A stretch of 64,000 nucleotides of DNA, taken from assembly GCA_018696595.1 (NCBI GenBank), contig JABHQW010000003.1:1-64000 (forward strand), given 5' to 3'. The first letter of the stretch is position 1. Every line of letters starts with the position of its first letter. The position numbers and the translations under genes were made by a program. Below, piece by piece: positions 1-8,442 of this stretch. This DNA comes from Candidatus Woesearchaeota archaeon (GTDB lineage: Archaea > Nanobdellota > Nanobdellia > Woesearchaeales > GW2011-AR9). The notes beneath the pieces were generated by a model, which was given only the letters and a program-made list of their open reading frames with translations, was not told where the DNA came from and did not search any database.

Positions 1-174
1 ATGCATCATAAGGTTTTCGTCATCGATGAAGAAACTGTTGTAACTGGATCATTTAATCCAACTGGTGGTGGAGATACTAGGAATGATGAGAATGTTCTGA
101 TTATTACTGATAAAGATATCGCTAAAGAATTTGAAGAAGAGTTTGAGAAGGTTTATGCAGAAGCTAATCAGTAA
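1..174 (+). CDS. Phospholipase D family protein, C-terminal fragment
   Basis: Only the last 57 residues lie in the window; the gene starts upstream, so the ATG at base 1 need not be the true start. The fragment opens with HHKVFVID, which fits the HxKxxxxD catalytic motif of phospholipase D family enzymes, followed by TGSFNPT, the family's G-S-x-N motif. Proteins with this second HKD half act as phosphodiesterases on lipids or nucleic acids (known of the family). The substrate cannot be read from the fragment. A lipoprotein gene follows 31 bases later on the same strand. Confidence 0.75.
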   Translation: MHHKVFVIDEETVVTGSFNPTGGGDTRNDENVLIITDKDIAKEFEEEFEKVYAEANQ

Positions 175-205
175 TCTTTAAATAACCTAAAAATCTACTT
201 CTCTT

Positions 206-1060
206 ATGAAAAGATTATTGGTTGTCTTAATTGTATTATCTTTATTTTTAGTGGGGTGTAGTGCAGAACCAACTGTTCCAAGAGAAGTTCCTTCTCTGTC
301 TGAACCTGTTCCATCTATAAGTGAACCAGTTCTAATGAATAATCAAAATAACTTCATAATTGATATTGTTGTTGATTTAGAATCTTTTAATCCTTCTGAA
401 GAAGAAATTAATGAAGTTATAGAAGTTGCAAAATTTAAATTTAAGCAATTAACTAATTTAAATCTAGAGTTAAGAAACATTCATTTCTTAGGCTCGCTTA
501 GAGAAGAAGGAAGTAATACAAACAATCCTAAGAAAATGTTTCAATATAAACAAATTCTTAATGATAAATCGGTTAATGGTGTTATTGTTTTAACAAAAGA
601 ATTTAATACTGAGGAACAAGGTGGTTTTTCTGTAGCTTATGAATTTCCTGATTACTGTAACGGATTTAAGTCTAAATATGGACAAAATAGAATCTATTAT
701 GCTTATATGGATTGGGAACACAAATATTCCATTTGTGGTTACAAAGACGGCGAACATATTTCTGACATTTCTATTGGCGGAGAATGTACTAATCAACCAG
801 GAACCCCTTGCGTATTTAATGGAGATTATTATATTTGTGAAAATGCTCAAGAAAATTTTTATTCTAACCCAGCTAACTTTATGGGGTCATTATTTGTTCA
901 TGAACTGATGCATCCGTTTGGTGAAAATGGAAAATATGATCATTATGGTATAAATAATTGTCCTGAAGTAAGTGAAACTAACTTAGAAGATGCTCAATAT
1001 TATTGTGGACTATGTCCTAATGTTTATGATAACTTTAAAGAAAGTTTTGTTGAGTGTTAA
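206..1060 (+). CDS. Secreted lipoprotein with HExxH metalloprotease-like motif
   Basis: The 284-residue protein begins with a signal sequence ending in a lipobox-like LVGC (Cys at about 18), so it should be exported and lipid-anchored. Near the C-terminus (about residues 232-236) it carries HELMH, an HExxH zinc-binding motif, followed by further His and Cys residues (HYGINNC, YYCGLCPN). At least ten cysteines in the mature part suggest disulphides. A zinc-metallopeptidase role is inferred; I do not recognise the family. The ATG at 206 has no clear ribosome binding site and is chosen because it gives the complete signal peptide. Confidence 0.6.
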   Translation: MKRLLVVLIVLSLFLVGCSAEPTVPREVPSLSEPVPSISEPVLMNNQNNFIIDIVVDLESFNPSEEEINEVIEVAKFKFKQLTNLNLELRNIHFLGSLREEGSNTNNPKKMFQYKQILNDKSVNGVIVLTKEFNTEEQGGFSVAYEFPDYCNGFKSKYGQNRIYYAYMDWEHKYSICGYKDGEHISDISIGGECTNQPGTPCVFNGDYYICENAQENFYSNPANFMGSLFVHELMHPFGENGKYDHYGINNCPEVSETNLEDAQYYCGLCPNVYDNFKESFVEC

Positions 1061-1085
1061 TCATTTTACTCTAAACAACACAAAA

Positions 1086-1095
1086 CTATAAAAAG
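1086..1095 (+). promoter_or_regulatory. TATA box of the tRNA gene
   Basis: CTATAAAAAG sits about 28 bases before the first base of the tRNA at 1119, the usual archaeal TATA spacing. Confidence 0.5.
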
Positions 1096-1118
1096 AAACT
1101 TCTCATTTTACCATAAGT

Positions 1119-1287
1119 GGACCTGTGGCCCAGCCTGGATATCTGAAAAGACCAGAAAAGGCGATTCCCTCCTATTTAAAAGCAGAGCTTTTTAATCCGA
1201 CAAAAGCTTCGCATTAGTAGTAAGGAATAGATCGGGGGTTCGAAGCAGTTCTTTCAAAGAAGAATTACGAAAGTCCTCCCAGGTCCG
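1119..1287 (+). tRNA. tRNA-Arg (anticodon CCU) with three apparent introns
   Basis: The ends form a 7-bp acceptor stem (GGACCTG 1119-1125 with CAGGTCC 1280-1286, discriminator G1287). Removing three insertions gives a standard tRNA: D-loop AGCCTGGATA, anticodon stem ATTCC/GGAAT, loop CTCCTAA with anticodon CCT at 1171-1173, five-base variable loop, T-stem GGGGG/CCTCC and T-loop TTCGAAT. Proposed introns are 1141-1157 (D-loop), 1175-1222 (canonical 37/38) and 1245-1273 (between 59 and 60). The T-loop intron has a textbook bulge-helix-bulge: 4-bp TTCG/CGAA between 3-base bulges AAG and AGT. The D-loop intron has CTGG/CCAG with bulges ATA and AAA. The anticodon intron's central helix is imperfect (3 of 4 pairs). 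The mature D-stem has one C-A mismatch at 13/22. Confidence 0.85.
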
Positions 1288-1322
1288 CATTTTCAAATGA
1301 CAGTCTCAAGATCCAATGAAGA

Positions 1323-1368
1323 ATCCTGGAGTAATTCCATTGTGGAATGATCTAAGTAGGCCGAGGAT
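1323..1368 (+). ncRNA. Possible small structured RNA after the tRNA
   Basis: No gene covers 1288-1379. Within it, ATCCT (1323-1327) can pair with AGGAT (1364-1368), and ATTCCA (1334-1339) pairs with TGGAAT (1343-1348) around a TTG loop, leaving a large asymmetric internal loop. This resembles a guide-RNA hairpin, but I cannot find convincing box C/D or ACA motifs. It could also be the tRNA trailer or a dyad site. Confidence 0.25.
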
Positions 1369-1379
1369 GAGTAATCTGT

Positions 1380-1694
1380 TTATTTGGAAGATGTTTTAGA
1401 ATTATTTTTAACCACTCTTTCTTCTAAAGGAATATAAAGAATTGCGCCAACTTCAATATGGCTTCTATCTTCAAGATTAGGATTAACTTGATGTAATTCT
1501 GTTGCTGTTACTCCATTAATTCTAGCAAGTTCATTAAACGTATCTCCCTCTTGGATTTCATACATCTTTATTGGGGTGTTTAATGCTGTTCTTTCATTAC
1601 CATAAATCTGTTGGTGATGTCTTTCAGGAGCACAAGCTGTCAAAGATAATCCTAAACACGTTATTCCAATATTATATGCTAATTCTCTAATCAT
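1380..1694 (-). CDS. LysM-domain lipoprotein
   Basis: The 104-residue protein has a short signal segment ending in LTAC (lipobox, Cys at about 21) and one LysM domain at about residues 44-90, with the typical pattern YEIQEGDTFNELARINGV, then NPNLED and a final GAILYIP. LysM domains bind glycan polymers (known of the family); the ligand in an archaeal envelope is unknown. The next gene downstream on this strand's upstream side (1737-2081) looks like a divergent LysM protein, so the two may work together at the cell surface. Confidence 0.7.
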   Translation of the reverse strand: MIRELAYNIGITCLGLSLTACAPERHHQQIYGNERTALNTPIKMYEIQEGDTFNELARINGVTATELHQVNPNLEDRSHIEVGAILYIPLEERVVKNNSKTSSK

Positions 1695-1736
1695 ATTTAC
1701 TTCAGATTATGTGTTTTTTATAAAAGTTCTGAAAGA

Positions 1737-2081
1737 TTATAATTTTTCTTCTAAAGTTCCAGGCGGTAAACAGAGTGTTCCTCCCGTAGTTATAGAGGTA
1801 ATGTCTTTTAATTTAGAATTGTATTTTTCAATGTCTGAAACTTCTAAATCATACTTTATCAATAAACGATAAACTGTATTTTCTATCCCAATTTTATATT
1901 CATCAGCTTCTAGACCAGGAGTACAATAATTTGGTCCAATAAACTCAATTTTTAGCACTGATTGTGGTATAGGTTGTGGTTCTTCTAAATATTTTGGAAC
2001 ATATTCTACTGCCCAAGCTACTGTTGCTAAGAACATTAACGAACCCATGGCTCCTACTGCTTTTCTAACTAAGCCTCCCAT
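1737..2081 (-). CDS. Membrane-anchored protein with divergent LysM-like domain
   Basis: The 114-residue protein has one hydrophobic N-terminal segment (about residues 8-24), an uncleaved anchor or signal. The C-terminal half (YKIGIENTVYRLLIKYDLEV, then a Thr/Gly segment and GTLCLPPG) follows the LysM layout with weak conservation. It lies 42 bases upstream of the LysM lipoprotein on the same strand, so an operon is likely. The two domain cysteines (in YCTPG and LCLPPG) could form a disulphide. The LysM assignment is an inference from pattern. Confidence 0.5.
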   Translation of the reverse strand: MGGLVRKAVGAMGSLMFLATVAWAVEYVPKYLEEPQPIPQSVLKIEFIGPNYCTPGLEADEYKIGIENTVYRLLIKYDLEVSDIEKYNSKLKDITSITTGGTLCLPPGTLEEKL

Positions 2082-2158
2082 ATTTAGCTTATGGAGATTG
2101 ATTTATATAAAATTTTCTAACAAAAGTTATTTATAGCAATTACTATTTTTTAACAATT

Positions 2159-2485
2159 ATGGAAATACAAGATTTAAAAGATTTTTCAAAACGGATGCAC
2201 AAAAAGTTAGAAAGTTATTATGACTTTGATGACCCTAGGAAGTTAAATTTACCAATGACAGTAAAAATCATGGAAGAACTTGGCGAACTTTGTGATGATG
2301 TTTTAGCACATTCAGGATTACAAAGAAAAGAAAAGCTAGAAAACAAAGATATGGAAAACCTCCAAGAAGAGTTTGCTGACGTTATTCTAACAACCTGTAA
2401 CTTAGCTGAGAATATGGGTGTTGATATTGAAGAAGCTTTAAAGAAAAAAATTATGAAAGTTGATAATCGGTTTAAAGAACAATGA
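2159..2485 (+). CDS. MazG-like nucleotide pyrophosphohydrolase
   Basis: The 108-residue all-helical protein shows the MazG/dUTPase-like signature: an ELGELCDDV segment (EExxE-like) near residue 42 and EEFADVILTTCNLA (ExxD) near residue 75, which together bind magnesium and the nucleoside triphosphate. Family members hydrolyse NTPs to NMP and pyrophosphate, often cleaning damaged nucleotides. Its last four bases overlap the start of the methyltransferase gene (ATGA), so the two are translationally coupled. A TATA-like TTTATAG lies before the gene. Confidence 0.7.
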   Translation: MEIQDLKDFSKRMHKKLESYYDFDDPRKLNLPMTVKIMEELGELCDDVLAHSGLQRKEKLENKDMENLQEEFADVILTTCNLAENMGVDIEEALKKKIMKVDNRFKEQ

Positions 2486-3165
2486 AATTATCTAGATTCC
2501 TAACATTAGACAACACTGAAACTTTTCTAAACAGTGAAGTGCAACAAACTTATCATTCACAGACTGGAGCAGTAGAAGAAGCTCTTAAGAAATATGCTAT
2601 TCCTTGTAAAATTGCAGAAGTAGCTAAAACTGGGACCGTAAGGATATTGGATATGTTCTTTGGTATTGGATACAATTCCGCGATGGCAATTGATGTCGCT
2701 TTAGAAAGTAACCCTGATTGTAAGATAGAAATTGTTGCTGTTGAAAATGATCCTGAGATTATCAAGAAAATCTTAGAAGTCAAACCACCAATTAAATCTT
2801 ATACTTTATACAAAGAATTAGTTAGAGGTAACGAAATTAAAGAGAATCAAAAGTTTATTTATGAGGCCAATAATATTAAGATTACTTTGTTTGTTGATGA
2901 TGCTCAAAAGGCGGCTAAGAAACTTCCTGAAAAGTATTTTGACGCTATTTTCTATGATCCCTTTTCTCCAAAAGCCCAACCGGATATGTGGACAGTAGAA
3001 TTGTTCAAAGAAATGTATCGGGTTATGAAAGATTCTGGGATTTTGGCAACTTATTCTTGTGCAAGAATTATAAGAGACAATCTTTCTAAAGCAGATTTAG
3101 TTTATGATGATGGCCCTATTATTGGTCGCAGAGGACCAGGAACAATCGCTACTAAATGGATTTAA
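2482..3165 (+). CDS. SAM-dependent methyltransferase, MnmC-like domain (DUF752)
   Basis: The 227-residue protein has a Rossmann methyltransferase core: glycine-rich motif ILDMFFGIGYNSAM (about residues 55-68), an acidic residue at VENDPE after the second strand, and the motif FDAIFYDPFSPKAQPDMW, which closely matches the catalytic region of the MnmC methyltransferase domain. In bacteria MnmC2 methylates aminomethyl-uridine in the tRNA wobble position; standalone DUF752 proteins of archaea are less defined. The target is therefore inferred. It starts inside the MazG-like gene (4-base overlap) and converges with the next gene with a 4-base overlap at its stop. Confidence 0.7.
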   Translation: MKLSRFLTLDNTETFLNSEVQQTYHSQTGAVEEALKKYAIPCKIAEVAKTGTVRILDMFFGIGYNSAMAIDVALESNPDCKIEIVAVENDPEIIKKILEVKPPIKSYTLYKELVRGNEIKENQKFIYEANNIKITLFVDDAQKAAKKLPEKYFDAIFYDPFSPKAQPDMWTVELFKEMYRVMKDSGILATYSCARIIRDNLSKADLVYDDGPIIGRRGPGTIATKWI

Positions 3166-3458
3166 GAAAAGTATAATCCTTCAACCATTTTTCCTACTGC
3201 CTGAGCTGACATTGGTGAATAACATCGGAATTTTTGTAATCTTTCTTCCACCATTTCTGGGGTACATGCTTGCAAAGTGGTGTTGACTATTCCAGAACTT
3301 TCACTAATTTCAATTTCTGAATCTCTTAAAGATCCCCCTTTAATTATCAAATAAGGGGCTGCTAAAGTTGGTGGGTCATTCTTTTCTAATTTTCCCACGT
3401 GAATAGAACCTGGGACCATTGCCATTACTACTAATCCAACTAAAGAGTCATCTGCCAT
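3162..3458 (-). CDS. Conserved-looking protein of unknown function
   Basis: I do not recognise this 98-residue protein. It is soluble, with no signal peptide or membrane segment, a Gly/Pro-rich first half (VPGSIHVGKLEKNDPPTLAA) and a helical C-terminus with two cysteines. Its stop overlaps the stop of the convergent methyltransferase gene by four bases, which argues for tight packing rather than a chance reading frame. Codon use is like its neighbours. Confidence 0.5.
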   Translation of the reverse strand: MADDSLVGLVVMAMVPGSIHVGKLEKNDPPTLAAPYLIIKGGSLRDSEIEISESSGIVNTTLQACTPEMVEERLQKFRCYSPMSAQAVGKMVEGLYFS

Positions 3459-3511
3459 AATAATTTAGAATTAAATAAACTATATAAAAACTTGCAATCT
3501 CTAATATATAT

Positions 3512-3919
3512 TCAAAACAACTTATTTACAAAGAACAAGACAGTACTAGTTAACCCACAAATAAAACCACCCCAGATTATGTCCATAATTGTCATTACGA
3601 TTGGCCAATTATGTAATGTTGCTAAGTTAGTTAAATCATAAACTCCATAAACTATTAACCCAAAAATAGCTCCAAATATTGTTGCGTGCCACCATAAGTT
3701 TGCTTTAGGTAAAACAAAAATTAAGATCCCTAAAATAATCAAAGTCCATACCAATAAAGCGGAAATAATTGGTAAAGCTGTAACTGCTGCTTTTCTAGCT
3801 AAATCTCCTAATTGTGATTTATAGAATTTACCCATGATTCCAAAGATAAATATTGTGTCAATAGTTACCATAAATAAAAGCCCAGCAAAGAATAATTTTA
3901 TTTGGTTAACATCCATCAA
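3512..3919 (-). CDS. DUF2177-type membrane protein
   Basis: The 135-residue protein has four predicted membrane segments (about residues 7-27, 46-70, 77-95, 106-130). The loops VYGVYDLTNLATLHNWP and the final DIIWGGFICG match the pattern of DUF2177 (COG4852) membrane proteins. Their function is unknown. It lies just upstream of Bud32 in the reverse direction of reading (the Bud32 stop is 29 bases from its start), so the two could share a transcript. Confidence 0.6.
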   Translation of the reverse strand: MMDVNQIKLFFAGLLFMVTIDTIFIFGIMGKFYKSQLGDLARKAAVTALPIISALLVWTLIILGILIFVLPKANLWWHATIFGAIFGLIVYGVYDLTNLATLHNWPIVMTIMDIIWGGFICGLTSTVLFFVNKLF

Positions 3920-3948
3920 AGATAAGTAAAGAAAGATTGTTTATAAAT

Positions 3949-4551
3949 TTATTTATTTTTGTTTCTGCCACGTTTTTTAACAGCTTGAAATCGTTCCAAA
4001 ACAAACTTAGCGTCAGGATTAGATTTCCCATATCCTTCAAGAACTTTATCAAAGATTTCAGGATAATGTTGATAATGTTTACTTTCTAAAGCTCTATCTA
4101 AAAGAAACAAATCAACCGCTTTATCTTCAACTTTGTCAGAAAATGAGGATAACCCAAAATCAATAAACTTAATTTCTTTGTCTTTAATCATGTTAGAAGT
4201 AGTTAAATCTCCATGAATAATATCATGTGCATGTAATACTCCAATTTTTTTACCAACTTCTTCAGCAAATTGTTGATATTCGTCTCCTGCAATTAAAACA
4301 TCTCTTAATTTTTCACCGGGAACGAAGTCCATAGTTATTTGCATTCTCTTATCACAGAAATTTAACAAACCAGGGGCCGGGAATTTCATATCTTGTAATT
4401 TACTGAGAACTTTAGCTTCTCTTCTAGTTCTGAACTTACGTAAAGAATCATCGATTTGAGGTAGCCTGTAATTCTTACTAACTCTTTCCTTCATTACTTT
4501 ACTACCATCTTTGTAAACTACTGCTTCCGCTCCTTGTCCAATTTTGATCAT
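3949..4551 (-). CDS. bud32: Kae1-associated atypical kinase Bud32
   Basis: At 200 residues this is the minimal size of Bud32/PRPK, the small kinase-fold subunit of the KEOPS complex that makes the t6A modification of ANN-decoding tRNAs. It has the shortened glycine loop GQGAEAVVY (residues 5-13), catalytic HGDLTTSN (113-120) and DFG (131-133), and the basic C-terminal tail ending KKRGRNKNK typical of the family. The Kae1 partner is not in the window and is not fused here. The protein switches on Kae1 by ATP hydrolysis (known of the family). Confidence 0.92.
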   Translation of the reverse strand: MIKIGQGAEAVVYKDGSKVMKERVSKNYRLPQIDDSLRKFRTRREAKVLSKLQDMKFPAPGLLNFCDKRMQITMDFVPGEKLRDVLIAGDEYQQFAEEVGKKIGVLHAHDIIHGDLTTSNMIKDKEIKFIDFGLSSFSDKVEDKAVDLFLLDRALESKHYQHYPEIFDKVLEGYGKSNPDAKFVLERFQAVKKRGRNKNK

Positions 4552-4619
4552 AGTACCTAGCTTATTACTTGAATTTAAAAAGATTATGTTTTTAAATGAG
4601 TAAATAATTAGCTATAATA

Positions 4620-6551
4620 ATGAAAAAGATAGAATTACTCTTACCAGCAGGGAACCAAGAAAACCTAACAGCAGCAGTAGAAAATGGTGCAGATGCAGTT
4701 TATTTAGGTATTGATAAATTCAATGCTAGAAGAAGAGCAGACAATTTTAAACTAGAAAATATCAAAGAAGTCATTGATTATTGCCATCAGAATGGAGTAA
4801 GATGTTATTGTACACTGAATATATTAATCAAGAATGAAGAAATAGAAGAATTCTTTGAAACTGTTAAAAAGTTATATCTTGCAGGAATGGATGCTGTTAT
4901 TATTCAACATATTTCTTTCTTACCAATTATCAAGAAAAACTTTCCGGGCTTGGAAGTGCATCTAAGTACACAAACTACAATTACAAATACTTATTTCTAT
5001 GATTTAATTAAAGAAGCAGATAAAGTTGTTTTGCCAAGAGAAGCTTCTAAAGATGAAATTAAAAATTTTATTAAAAAAATTAAGTTGCCAACAGAAATAT
5101 TTGTTCAAGGAGCTTTGTGTTTTTCTTATTCCGGTAAATGTTTGTTCTCTTCTTTCCTTGGTGGTCGTTCGGGCAATAGGGGGTTGTGTGCCCAACCTTG
5201 CAGAAAGAAATATAATGGCAAATATCTGTTAAGCATGAAAGATCTTTCTTTAGTTAAAGAATTGCCTAACTTAATTGAAATGGGTATTGCTTCATTAAAG
5301 ATTGAAGGCAGATTAAGAAGTGCTAAATATGTTGCTGCTTCTACTAAATTATATCGAGATGCAATTGATTCTTATTATGCTAAAAAGTTTAAGGTTGATA
5401 AAGATTTGTTTAAAGAAATGAAACTTGCTTTCAACCGAGAATTCACTTGGGGTTATTATGCTAATCTAAAAGATGTTGTTTCTCCTGAAAAACCAATGGG
5501 TCGCGGTCTTTATTTAGGTGAGATTGATCAACAGAAATTGATTAAGTTGGAAGAAGAAGTTTCTCTTGGAGATGGTTTAGGAATTTGGTTGCCAAACAAA
5601 GTTGACGGTGCAGTTCTTAGAAAGATGGAACTAGTTGATTCAAAGACTGGTGAGAAAAAGAAAGTTAATTTTGCTAAGAAAGGAGATTTAGTTAAGTTAG
5701 ATATTTTTGCTAAACCTGGAACGAAGATTTACAAAACTTCTTCTGTTGAGGAAGCAAAAGAAATTGAGTTTGTTAAAAATAAACCAATTGTTGTTAAAGG
5801 AAGGAAAGTTAAGGATATTGTTTTGCCTGATGTTAAAGAAATAAAGGGCCTTAGTACAAAAGAGGAATTATTAATTAAAGTTTATAATGTTAAAGACGGT
5901 AAAGAAGCTTTACGTTATACTGATAAAGTTTTTTATGACATTTTTGCTGAAGACTTTTCTAATAAGTTTTCTGCTTATGTTCCTCGAATCTTAAATGATC
6001 AGGATGTAGAGGAAGCAGTTAAGTTGATTGAGCAAGATAAAGTTAAAAATGTTTTAGTTGGCGATTTAGGTGTTTATGCTAAACTAAAAGGTAAAAAAGG
6101 ATTAAATATTTATCTTGATTATTCAAATAATATTTTCAATGATTTAGATTTAGAATTCTTTAATGGTTGTACTCCAATAATTTCTCCAGAACTATCTTCT
6201 GAGGAACTGAAAGAGTTTAGTACTAAAGGGTTTGCTGCTTTTGTGCACGGCAGAGTTGTAATGATGAACACTAAATACTCTTTACTTCCTAGCAAACTCA
6301 AAGACGAAAAGAAATATAGTTTCCCCGTAAGAAAGGAACATGATTATTATCAAATTCTTAATAGTAAAGAATTGGGATTATTTGAATTGGTTAATGATTT
6401 AAGAAAGATTGGAATCAAAAAATTCTTTTTAGATTTAGATGATGATGTTGATTATATGGCTAAGTTTTATTCTTCTTTATTGAAAGGAAAAGTTCTTCCT
6501 ATTAACATTCGTGGTTATACTAAAGGCCATTTTGATAAAGGAGTAGAGTGA
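4620..6551 (+). CDS. Peptidase-U32-family RNA hydroxylation protein (long form)
   Basis: The 643-residue protein begins with the U32 signature: LLLPAGNQENLTAAVENGAD, then YCTLNILI and HLSTQTTITN, and a cysteine cluster (CFSYSGKC, GLCAQPCRKKY at about 173-205) that in characterised relatives binds a 4Fe-4S cluster. Two long C-terminal domains follow. Although annotated as collagenase-like peptidases, tested bacterial members hydroxylate RNA with prephenate: TrhP on tRNA and RlhA on 23S rRNA. The length is close to the RlhA class. Substrate in this archaeon is inferred. A shorter paralogue lies at 13042-14235. Confidence 0.8.
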   Translation: MKKIELLLPAGNQENLTAAVENGADAVYLGIDKFNARRRADNFKLENIKEVIDYCHQNGVRCYCTLNILIKNEEIEEFFETVKKLYLAGMDAVIIQHISFLPIIKKNFPGLEVHLSTQTTITNTYFYDLIKEADKVVLPREASKDEIKNFIKKIKLPTEIFVQGALCFSYSGKCLFSSFLGGRSGNRGLCAQPCRKKYNGKYLLSMKDLSLVKELPNLIEMGIASLKIEGRLRSAKYVAASTKLYRDAIDSYYAKKFKVDKDLFKEMKLAFNREFTWGYYANLKDVVSPEKPMGRGLYLGEIDQQKLIKLEEEVSLGDGLGIWLPNKVDGAVLRKMELVDSKTGEKKKVNFAKKGDLVKLDIFAKPGTKIYKTSSVEEAKEIEFVKNKPIVVKGRKVKDIVLPDVKEIKGLSTKEELLIKVYNVKDGKEALRYTDKVFYDIFAEDFSNKFSAYVPRILNDQDVEEAVKLIEQDKVKNVLVGDLGVYAKLKGKKGLNIYLDYSNNIFNDLDLEFFNGCTPIISPELSSEELKEFSTKGFAAFVHGRVVMMNTKYSLLPSKLKDEKKYSFPVRKEHDYYQILNSKELGLFELVNDLRKIGIKKFFLDLDDDVDYMAKFYSSLLKGKVLPINIRGYTKGHFDKGVE

Positions 6552-6619
6552 ATTATCAAGTCTAACCTTGCTTTTAGAGAATAATAAAATATTTAAACAA
6601 TCATTCCTTCTAAACTTCA

Positions 6620-8083
6620 ATGGTATTCAGCTTCAAAGCAAGAAAACAAAGAAAATTAATAGATCTAGTTGATCAGTTATCTTCTCCTGGAGCAAAAGCA
6701 AGTGTTCTTAGTCAGTGGGTAAAAAAAAGTTTAGATGGCTTCCCAGGTGAGGACGTAAAATCTAAAAAACTATTAACACCAGAATCTCGAGAATATGTTG
6801 CTCAGTTGGCTAAAGACCATTTTACTGAGATTTCTCCTGGGTGTAGAGAAAATTTCTCTTATCTTTTAGAAGATCCTCTTATTTATATTCGAACTTGTAG
6901 TGATAAAAATGAATTTTGGCGTTTAAACTCTGTAGAAGAAAGAATTAAGAAACCAGAAGAATGGGAAGCTTTATTTGTGGCCTATTTGGACTCTGGTCAT
7001 GGGCGTTCAAATACTTATGCTTATGAATTATTACAAAAAGATAAATTACCTTTAGAAAAAGCAGCATTACTTGCAGAAGAATATGGCCATTTGAGATTTG
7101 CAGCAGAATTGTTAAAAGGAAGGTTTCCAGAGAAGGCTAAGGATCTGTATGCTAGATTAAGTGCTCAACAGGAAGCTGAAGGTATGACTGTGCTTACTTC
7201 AGACCCAGTTCCTTCTACTTGTAAAATGTTTGTAGAAGATTTAGAGGAATTAGTTGCTTCAGGAAGATTTCCTCATGTTGAAGTTTCTGATTCTCATGAA
7301 TCTGGAATTTCTTTAGACTTAAGAGTTCTTTCTCCAGAAAAGGAGAGTTATGTTAAATTTATGGAAGAAGCAGTGGAATTGGCAAGAGAAGCAGGAGATG
7401 AAGAACGGGTTACGGGGTTACATCAAAATTTAATGGGAGTGTTGAGACATCAGGGAGATTTTTTTGGTGCTGGAGTCTATGCTGAGAAATTAGGGCAAAC
7501 TGAACAAGCTATAAGTTACTTTGAAAAAGCGGAGTCTCATTATAGGGCGGGCAACTTATGTTCCCAAATGAAAGGAATGGAAGAACAAGCAATTGAAAAC
7601 TTTTCTAAAGCAGGAGACCATGTTTCATGTGGGCATATATACCGACGCCTGGGAAAAGTAGATGAAGCAATAGCTGCTTACCAAAAAGATATAGGTCATG
7701 CTCTTGAATACATAATAAGCACTTGCAAAGAGTCTGATCAATTAGAGAGAGCTCAAGGAATTGTTGGAGAATTGATATCAGACGCTCTTGATTCAGAAAG
7801 GGAAGAAGATCAGGGGACTTTAGGCTTAGCTGCTCACGCACATGGAGCTCAAGGAATTGTTGGAGGATTGATATCAGATGCTCTTGATTCAGAAAGAAAA
7901 GAATCTAAAATCTCTTTATTGAACTTAGCTGCTTATGCACATGGGGTTGAGCTTTATAGTCAAGCAATGGACATATACGAAATGAAAGGACGTCTTCCAA
8001 GCGCACAACAGTCTGCAATCTCTGCAAAAAATGAAGAAAAGGAACAATTATACACAAAACTTCTAACATTTCTGAAAATATAA
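6620..8083 (+). CDS. TPR-like repeat protein of unknown function
   Basis: The 487-residue soluble, helical protein has several tetratricopeptide-like hairpins in its second half (around residues 250-350), with motifs such as GQTEQAISYFEKAE and GKVDEAIAAYQKDI. Such repeats mediate protein contacts; no catalytic motif is visible. An almost perfect 32-residue internal duplication occupies about residues 378-441. A TATA-like AATATTTAAAC lies about 30 bases before the ATG. The gene converges on trxA. Confidence 0.6.
   Translation: MVFSFKARKQRKLIDLVDQLSSPGAKASVLSQWVKKSLDGFPGEDVKSKKLLTPESREYVAQLAKDHFTEISPGCRENFSYLLEDPLIYIRTCSDKNEFWRLNSVEERIKKPEEWEALFVAYLDSGHGRSNTYAYELLQKDKLPLEKAALLAEEYGHLRFAAELLKGRFPEKAKDLYARLSAQQEAEGMTVLTSDPVPSTCKMFVEDLEELVASGRFPHVEVSDSHESGISLDLRVLSPEKESYVKFMEEAVELAREAGDEERVTGLHQNLMGVLRHQGDFFGAGVYAEKLGQTEQAISYFEKAESHYRAGNLCSQMKGMEEQAIENFSKAGDHVSCGHIYRRLGKVDEAIAAYQKDIGHALEYIISTCKESDQLERAQGIVGELISDALDSEREEDQGTLGLAAHAHGAQGIVGGLISDALDSERKESKISLLNLAAYAHGVELYSQAMDIYEMKGRLPSAQQSAISAKNEEKEQLYTKLLTFLKI
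7751..7942 (+). repeat. Tandem 96-bp duplication inside the TPR-like gene
   Basis: Two 96-bp units (7751-7846 and 7847-7942) start with GCTCAAGGAATTGTTGGAG and stay strongly alike for the first 50 bases and again at the end (GCACATGG). The frame is kept, adding 32 residues that begin AQGIVGxLISDALDSER. This looks like a recent in-frame duplication. Confidence 0.85.
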
Positions 8084-8095
8084 AAAAGAAAAAAA

Positions 8096-8419
8096 TTAAA
8101 TTTTACTCAAGACTTCGTCAATCTTCTGTTTCAACTGTGGTGCAGGATTGAAACCAACAATTCGATCAACTTCTTCTCCTTTGTTAAAAACAACTAAACA
8201 AGGAATTCCAGTAATATGATTTTGTTGTGCTAATTCTGGTGATTCTTCTGTAGACAGTTTAGCAAACTTTAGTTTTCCTTCAAACTCTTTACTAACTTCT
8301 TCAAATACTGGTGTTAACATTTTACATGGTCCGCACCAACTTGCCCAGAAATCTACAATCACTGGCATTTCTGATTTAACAACTTCTTGTTCAAAATTTT
8401 CTCCATTTAATTCTAACAT
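8096..8419 (-). CDS. trxA: Thioredoxin
   Basis: The 107-residue protein is a complete thioredoxin with the active-site segment [11 protein letters not shown] (Cys29 and Cys32) and the cis-proline region TGIPCLVVF. It reduces disulphides in the cytoplasm. A strong ribosome binding site (GGAGGT) precedes the ATG. The leader upstream contains two alternative hairpins (see 8443-8487). Across the intergenic region, on the other strand, stands an HTH regulator and a membrane protein with its own CDDC redox motif, which suggests a shared redox function. Confidence 0.93.
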   Translation of the reverse strand: MLELNGENFEQEVVKSEMPVIVDFWASWCGPCKMLTPVFEEVSKEFEGKLKFAKLSTEESPELAQQNHITGIPCLVVFNKGEEVDRIVGFNPAPQLKQKIDEVLSKI

Positions 8420-8442
8420 ATTAAAAACCTCCGCGTTTTTTG

